From positions 27,594,599 through 27,654,598 of the forward strand of contig NC_088309.1 in the NCBI RefSeq assembly GCF_910592395.1: a DNA stretch of 60,000 nt, in the 5' to 3' direction. The notes under the pieces were generated by a model. That model was not told the DNA's origin and searched no databases. It worked only from the letters and a program-made list of their open reading frames with translations. The translations under genes and the position numbers were made by a program. Each line of letters opens with the position of its first letter. Positions within the stretch are counted from its first letter, which is position 1. This document shows, piece by piece, positions 24,201 through 33,200 of this stretch. This DNA comes from Lineus longissimus. Taxonomy: Eukaryota; Nemertea; Pilidiophora; Heteronemertea; Lineidae.

Positions 24201-27200
24201 TATTCAGGACAGTGAGATTGGTAAGTTTTTCGTGGAGATAATAGTCTGGACTATGTCATGAACTCATTTGCACTATAGTGCTGAGTTCCACTTCCAACAG
24301 AACCCAAGATTTCTTTCAACTGGTCATGCTTGTGACAAGTGTAGTGTGGCTGCTAACTGTCATGCCAGGGTCGTGCGGTTAATCCTTTTATAAGCAAAAC
24401 TGGGTGGTATGCAACCGATGATGGAACAACTCAAGTTGAGTAATAGATTTGAAAAACTATGAGTGCGGTACGTGTGTAAGCATATTATAGAATACTTTGC
24501 CCTCTTCTTCCAGTTCCGTGTCTTCAAGCTTGCCCAGTCTTGGGCGACCATGCGCCTCTTACTCACCATCATCTTCAGCGCCCTGGGCTCCCTCGGCAAC
24601 CTGACCTTCATCCTGGCTCTCTTCATGTTCATCTTCGCCGTGATGGGAATGCAGTTATTCCAGGATTATTATACAACTGCGTATTTCCCGGAGGGAGTAC
24701 CAAGGTGGAACTTTACTGATTTCTGGCATTCGTTGATCCTGATCTTTCGAGTATTGTGTGGAGAGTGGATTGAGCCGCTGTGGGACTGCATGAGAGCCTA
24801 CAATGAGACTTGCATGGTCGTCTTTATACCTACGCTCTTCATTGGAAACTTCATGGTAAGTCTTAATAAAGGACAGCGAACATCAACGTAAAATGCTCTT
24901 GAACCTTAACTGGAGGTTCTTCAGTACACCTACAAGTATATTTGCGTCGAACATTCTTTTCAACTGACTGACTCTTTCTTTGCAAAGCTTAAGGTGTCAA
25001 TACTTTTGTACTTCTTATTGTGACTTAAGATGGTCTCTAATCTTTATTACAGGTTTTGAATCTCTTCCTTGCCTTACTGTTGAATTCGTTTGCATCTGAC
25101 TCGCTCCAAAAGAAGGAGAAGGAAACGAAGCAGGAGACGTCCAAGTTTAAAGCAGCATTCCAGCGGCTGAAGATGATTCTGAGGATCAAGAAGAGCATTT
25201 CTGTTGAACCAGAGAAAAAGGAAGAAGAAGATGGGGGTGCAACCAGTAAAGGTGGGTATGGTATTACTGTGACGGACTGAGGGTACAGCTTTAAAGCTAA
25301 TATATCCTTCCGAACTACATGTGTATATTACTACGATCAGGCTATGGCTCAACCACAATGACATTGCCCTTGTTCTTATAGATGATGAGGTTGAGATGCT
25401 CGAAATTACAGCAGATGGGAGTGCCAAAACAGTTGACAAGAAAACAGCTAATGGTCACGCTGGAAATAAGATGTCGAAGGTACGTTATTGCCTTTAAAGG
25501 TGTGGAGGTGTTTGTGAACGTAATAATTTATTATTGTGTTCTGTCGTTCTGCCTAAGGTTGCCGCGTCGAAGTGTGTGCTATGATTAGCAACATGTAAAA
25601 CTATCACTGCCGTATACATATCATTGTACTCCAGAATACTAATAGGTTCTCTTTGTCTTTCCAGTCAGTAGAAGCCTTCTCCGTTCCTCGAGAGCAGTAT
25701 TCAGAGTTTGGTAACACACTTGAAGCTAACAAGGTCTCAGTTGACAACGCCGATGCGGTGTCGCGTTCAAAATCCAAAACATCAATCAGGTCCAAACAGT
25801 CTGTGCGCAACGAAGAGAAGAGGAAGGAAATGGAGAAGAAGATGAAGATGTCTGAAGATGAGAACCAGGAGACTTCCGGTGAAATCGTTGTGCTTGATTG
25901 CTTCCCTCTTGCCTGCACAAAACGGTAGGTCTGCCTTTCCGTTCTCAATGATGGTTCTCGACCTAGATAGATGCAATCTATCTAATTTGATATAATTTGA
26001 TAAGGATGCCTCTATTTACCAATTCAATAGGATATTCTTTCATAAACGTTGATGTATCTTTTTAGGTGTAAATGTTGTCACTGTTGCGATGATGCTGCAT
26101 GCATGCCAAACTGGGTGAAGTTCCGCAAGGGAATGATCAGAGCTGTCGACCACAAAGTGTTCGAGGCCATAATTCTTATACTCATCCTGGGCAGCAGTAT
26201 CTCGTTGTGCTTTGAAGACATCTACCTGGAGTTTGACCCTACAAAACAGCTCGTTCTGCAATATCTCAACTACGTATTTGCTATCCTCTTCACAATAGAG
26301 ATGCTGATGAAGTGGGCAGCCTATGGCTACAAGAAGTATTTTACTAGCTTTTGGACTATTCTTGACTTCCTGATTGTACTGGTAAGTAGTAAAGAATTGT
26401 CTCGGATTTTGTTGAGATACACACTCTTGAAAAGTATCTTCAACCACGATTTCGAAATCTCACGAGATATCTCTACACAAACTTAGGTGTTGGCACACAT
26501 GAATCATATGTACATATTTTATGTTGACGATACTGATGTGATTCCACTATGTCTCCTTCCAGATTTCCTGGACCAGCTTGATAGTGGACCTATTAGGTGG
26601 GGCAAACATATCAGCATTTCGTGCATTACGAACCTTACGAGCATTCCGACCACTCAGAGCTATTTCCCGCTGGCAGGGAATGAGGGTAAGAACTATCATC
26701 CACCTCAGTTTGGTTTAGGAAGGTATTTCTCTTTCAGTGATAAAGCTCTTATTTGTCTCATTAAGTAGGCTCCACAAATGTACCTGTGCTGTGCCCTTGC
26801 AGGTTTTATTGTGGAAGATTGCCTCTGGAAAGGAAGCGAGGGTGAGTTATCTGGGGCGAATTATCCTGCAACTATTGATAATCATGTTTCTTTTTTATAA
26901 TGCTTTTCTCTTCTCTTTTCAGATTGTTGTTAATGCTCTGATGTTTGCCATTCCCGCCATCTTCAATGTTTTGCTAGTCTGTCTCATCTTCTGGCTCATA
27001 TTCAGCATCATCGGTGTACAGGTCTTCATGGGGAAGTTCTTCAAGTGTATCGATACCGATGGAAACAGATTGGATCATACTATAACACCGAATAAGACGG
27101 TGTGCATAGCGAAAGGATACACGTGGAAGAATTCCTATGTGAATTTTGATGATGCTGGTCAGGGGTTCTTGGCTTTACTTCAAGTGGCGACCTTTGAAGG

Positions 27201-30200
27201 GTGGATGGAGGTCATGGTTGATGCCATTGATGCTACAGCAGTGAGTGAGGTTTCTTGAGTTTTTCTTGTGAGCGTATCCTTTACTCTGTGATTATGGTCC
27301 ATAGGCTCTGTAATTTAAAGAAATGGCGGTGACAAGATAGCCAGAAACCCATAGCGGTACACAACTGGGTTCGTACAACAGTTTGAACATTTTCTTGGGA
27401 TTGACATTAAATTAAAGTCACTATATCTATTCAGATTCGTCTTTGCATCAGTTTAATCACTGCATAACAATCTTGATCCCTCCTTGTTTGCAGATTGATG
27501 TCCAGCCTCAAAGAGAAGCCAACTTCCCAGCTTATATCTACTTCTTTATCTTCATTGTGTTCGGCTCATTCTTCACGCTCAACTTATTCATTGGAGTCAT
27601 CATTGACAACTTCAACATGCTCAAGAAAAAAGTAGGTTTCAACAAATATGTCTATTGTCTCTTCATCAGGTCTTGAGTTTCCATCTGAAACTGTCCTGTT
27701 GCTGTTGACACTGTGACAGCTAAGTTTAGAGGTATGGCCACAACTGTCCAATTCGGAAGGTGGCCCAAGTTGTATTATTCGTTGGACAAGTGGGGCCCTT
27801 GGATTCCCACGACAAAGTTTTGAAATCTGATGCTGTTGAGTTGACTTGGCATGAAAACCAGTCGAAGTTGGCGTTAGCTATAATCTACAGAGACGTTCGC
27901 CTGTCACAGGCAAAGGAACCTAATGCATCAATTTACGCAGCTAACGTGATGATGCTTCCAGTTATTTGTATTACTTTCTGTTGTCTTCTTGTTTTTAGTA
28001 TGAGGGGACATACTTGGATATGTTCTTGACCAGCAATCAAAAGAACTATTACAACACACTCAAGAAACTTGGCAATAAAAAGCCTCAAAAAACAATAAAA
28101 AGGCCAAGGGTGAGTTATTCAATATTGATTATCTAGTGTGTTCTGACATAAGGCCAAGTAAACAAACAGCCAAGGGAATGACATGGGGTATTTTCTGACT
28201 TAAGATGCATGGACGAAGATTCTTAGGGGCGTGTAGAATTATATCACTCTATTGTTAATCTATAAGTCTAGTTTTACTTGGCCTAATGTAAACTTCAATG
28301 TGACAATATATAACCAGTTTGCCTTTGGACAGTCATGTGTCAGTTTAGTTGTTGGCAAGTGTTAGAAAACTAGCAGTCCCAGTTGGTTAGGTCACTTACG
28401 TGCTTAATGTGCTTCTTGTTTCACACCAAATACCGTTACACATCGAATGGCCCACCGGTCTAGATGCATACGTCGAATAAAAAAAAAGTACTAGTACTGG
28501 TAAAATGACTACCAATAGCTGTATGGTCCCTACCAATCAATTATTCTGTAGTCTATCAAATTTCACTTTGTTAATGCATGTTATAGATATCTATTAATTC
28601 TTTAGTTTGGGTCCCAGAACTCTGAAAAGACCGTAGCGAAATGATACTTTTGCATGAACTAGTCCTTGCTTTCCCTTTGGATTGAGTTAACAGCTTTTCT
28701 CCAAGCTTGTAAGCCAAAACCATTCCCTTTTTATCCTTCCTTTGCTATAAAACAACGTTTTTGCATGACAACTCCTCTTAATATTTTTCCATATTTTTTT
28801 CGTTATCTTTTCCCCTTTTTAGGGCAAGGTTCGTATCTGATGCACTTGTGACATGCTATCTGTATTTGACAAGGCTGTTTTCATTCATTTCTCAAAAAGG
28901 ACTCTTACACACCAAGAATGAGTTTGTCAATAGAAGTGAATCTTTACTTTGACTGTTTGGATGATGCCAAATAGAGTTTTGTTTCCCAAACTCTCATTGC
29001 AATAAAAGATCTTCTTTTGGTAAACTTTCGTGTTTTGGCTTTATGGAAGTGTTCTGGACTCAACATCATTTAACTTTTCAATTTTATTCATTCATTGCAT
29101 TTACCTTGTATCTGATAAGGATAGAAAACTGCAGTAGGGGCAGGGGCTTTTTAACTATCAAATAATATGTTAACAATGGATGTCAAATAAACTCTTGTGA
29201 TACGAAATTGTTCCACTCATTGCATGTAGATGAAACACGCTTCCGTAAAGACAGACAACGTTTGTTAACTATTGTGTGGCACTTAAAATTATTGTTTGGT
29301 GAAGGTGAATGTGCACTTGTTGCTTTGTGAATTTCTCACTCAAATAAATGGTCAGCTATGTAAGAAATCAGTTGATGTTGGCATCGGATTTTGATAAAAC
29401 GCACCATTTATTGAGTTGGAAATAAATTAAGCGTTATTAGCCCCTCCCTCCCTCCCCCAGGGTGCTGTAATTAACCTTTTTTCAGCTCGTATTTGAATAA
29501 TATACCATTAACCATAGTGTAGTGCATGATCTTAGTTCGTCAGTCCTTGTTGAATTCTGTCGTGTTCTCTCGTTAGATTCTATCACCCAATAGCTGACTT
29601 GGGATTAGTGGTAACAAGGAGTAAGAGTAACACTAAATTTAGGTCGAGCACGTCATCTAACTTGGCTTAATACTAGCTCTTTAGACAATGGGTGATATGA
29701 ATAAAGACTAGCAAATGCTTTTATCTAAAACTTCATGTACATGTACATATACACTAGGCCTTTCTGTACAAAATTGAAGTAAAAGCATTTGCTAGTCTTT
29801 ATTCATATCACCCAATATTTGGGCCACGTGTACTGTAGGAGGAAACTTGACAATCCTGCGCAAACTTACGCCTTTGCACAGCGCTGGCCTTACCTTACAT
29901 GCTTTCCTTTCACACTACAGTACAAATATACAAATATATCATTCTGGTAGAGACGATCATATGCGTATGTTTCGCAAACGCTTAGAGGCAGCTGAAGAAT
30001 GTTGCTTGCGACAAAAAAGTACTTATACACTGTAGAATGAAGCTTTATGAATACCACTCTAAGTACTAGACAGCGTTATCAGCACCACACTAGATTATGA
30101 ATACCATCCTTAGTAGAATGATACCTTATAAATACCAGTTTTAGTATAGGTTGAAGCTTTATGAATACCAACGGTGGAAGTAGACCAAGCAACTTTACAT

Positions 30201-33200
30201 GAAACTCCTAAGAAACAGAAGGGTGCATTATTACAAATGAACAAGAAGCTTGATCACACCATCCTGGTTAGTCGAATGAAACTTTATGATAGCATCTCTT
30301 CTTTCCAGAACAAGTGCCAGGGATTCTTCTTCGATCTTGCCATCAGCACGAAGTTCGAGCTGGCGATTGTCATCCTCATCTTCCTCAACATGATCGCTAT
30401 GGGAGTCGAACATTACAAACAATCACAAGTCATCACTGACTCGTTAGAGATTGTCAATATCTGCTTCACTACGGTGTTTACTCTTGAAGCCATTATTAAG
30501 ATCATTGGCTTGAGGTGGCATTACTTCAGAAGAGCGTGGAATGTTTTTGATTTTATCATTGTGATATTATCTATAGTCGGTAAGTAGATAATTTCTTTTT
30601 CTTTTCTGGTTGGGTTGATGAAGCGGTGTGTCCAAGATCACTGTTATGGGAAATCTGTTTGCAAGTGGAAAGATGTAGGTTTCTATTTGCTGCAAGGTGG
30701 GGAAGCAATTTGATTTTGGCATGTGTGTTAGCGAGTTTACTCCTTACTCTCAAAAGTCACTCGTCTTTTCCTTAATGTGTTAGTGTAGGTAAAGTGTAGA
30801 CCCACTGAGAAATTAGTTGTCACTTCACAATTCACGCTGATGGAATGAGACAAGATACACAAGTTATATCGGTTGTTCTTGGTCATCATATGATGCAGTT
30901 AAGTTGAAGAACAGATTATCATTCAGTTCGAGTGACGGTGCCTTTGTGACATGTGTCTTTCCCACCATATCATTCTGTCGTGATAAGCTTTCAGAAGCAG
31001 CAGTTGGGTCGGTGGATCTTCAATGTTTCTTTCTCCGAAATGACTTCTGCAAGTTCATGTTTGGCCTGCTTATTTGGGTTAACCTTCGCTTGGGATCGTG
31101 CAGTCCCTCTCAATGTCATCGTCATATGATTTTATTTTGTTTAGATATATGTGCAGGTAATTTGTTTAGATCTTTTCTTTTGTTGTACATTCACCGTATT
31201 CTGACAATATGCACTTCGATGTACACACTCTATTCTCTGTAGGCAACTTTCTTAAGATGAAACTCCAAAGGACATAATGATTATTCAAATGATTCAAAAT
31301 ACCTGAAAACCAGCCGAAATTTCTTGTCAGATGAAAGCAAAACGAGCGCACTCAGCACAGTTTCGATCCCAATAATGGTTGGCTATTGAATTATCTAACC
31401 ACAGCATTCATCATAACCGGCACGGCATCATCAATCTTTGGCTTCACACCGACCTTCGGCTCCGGTTACAGTTTTGCTAATTACTTAAGAACTGCTTAAT
31501 ACGTCTCAGACGTTGGCTCCATTACAAACAAACAGTTTCCCCTTCGATTCGATAGCAAATTAGGTACTGTTGTTCCCTTTACACGAAGGAATACTTACTT
31601 CAAGGAGCAAAGAACCCTTCAATCAAAGGCTCCAGGCAGGGGTGCTCACTTTTTGAAACAAGGCCAAACGCCCAAGCTTGGAGACCATAACTAGCACCCC
31701 GAGAATGATGAAAATTCTGTTCATGGGTAACTGAACTGAAATGTTGTATACGTGTTGGGATGTTGGTGTATAAGATTGATATTGGTGTTATCACATGGGT
31801 GTTCGTTTTATATGAGAACTTCTAAAAGTAATGTTTGAAGTGTTTCATTGAGTGAATCTACCTGTGCGAGTGAACCGTAACCCATTGATTGTTGTGGTCA
31901 TATAACTATTAGATTTTCATGCGTTTCAAGTTGCAGGTTGATTATTTCAAGAAGAGCATAAATCTAAGCTTATTGTATGGTCACAGTTTGGGATACTAAA
32001 TTTATCAAGTTTGGCAAAACATTTGATCATTGACAACAAAAAGCCAGCATCAAAATAATTGAACTGATTCAAAAGTTATTCATTTAACCTCTAATGATCA
32101 GAAATGTCGATAATGTCATTTAAGTGAACTTCCCCTTAGTTTTACCCGTTGTCTTTCTACTTTGTCTTTACCTTTTTTTCACTTTACCTTCAGTTGCAAA
32201 TACATGCAATTTAGTATATTTTCACCATACGTTTTATACAATAATAGTAGATGGTACACACATTTATGTCCTCCAACGTAAATCCACCCCCACACGTCTG
32301 ACTTACAAGATCATTGCATTTGCAAATTAGACATTATTCATAAGTTATAGTAAGACCAAGGAAACACACTCTGTAGTACTGAATACGACTACTTTATCTG
32401 TATTCCCCTTATATTCATCTTTTTCTTCTCTCTGCTCAAAGCTTTCCTAAGGTTTTCAATATTCATTTCAAAGTAATAATTCCACTTTAGTTTGTGATAA
32501 CGGAACTGGTGTCGGGTAGTTTCTTATTCGCATTGGTCGGTGGTGAAGAGTGTATTGGGTATAATCTGTAGAAGAACCTCATATTCGAGATACTTGTTCA
32601 TCGCTTTTGAAATATCGAGAGGCGGAAACTCCTTGTATACGAAGAGGAATCTCGAACGGCTGATGTCTCATGTTGAGCGAATGAAACCGGTCTCTCAAAA
32701 AAGGCTAGTCGAGATGTCAAATACTTTTTTAACCAATGTACATATATATCTAAAGCATGCCTCCTTTTCTATATTGAAGTGATTGTGAGAGGAGACCGAG
32801 AGCCCCGAAATCTTGCAGTTGTCTTATACTGTTCTATATGTCTTTCAGGTGTTATATTAGATGACCTTTTGAAGGACGTCTTCATCACGCCAACCCTGCT
32901 TCGTGTGGTCAGGATATTCAGGATAGGTCGTGTCCTACGCTTAATCAAGGCTGCAAAAGGCATTCGAAAACTCTTGTTTGCATTGATTATATCCATTCCA
33001 GCTTTATTCAACATCGGAGCACTTCTTTTCTTGTTCCTGTTCATATTCGCCATAGTTGGAATGAGTAGCTTTGGTAAAGTGAAGCACACCGGTGCGCTCA
33101 ATGACTTGGTCAACTTTGAGACGTTTGAGCGTAGTATGTTACTCCTGTTTCGGCTGACAACATCAGCAGGTTGGAATGACATCCTCGACCCCTTGTTCAT

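Larger units (their letters stand above)
28110..30308 (+). other. Intron after NaV2 exon u
   Basis: Bounded by GTGAGT and tttccag. It contains the 35-bp-arm hairpin at 29689-29814 and a degenerate repeat at 30035-30295. Confidence 0.85.
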
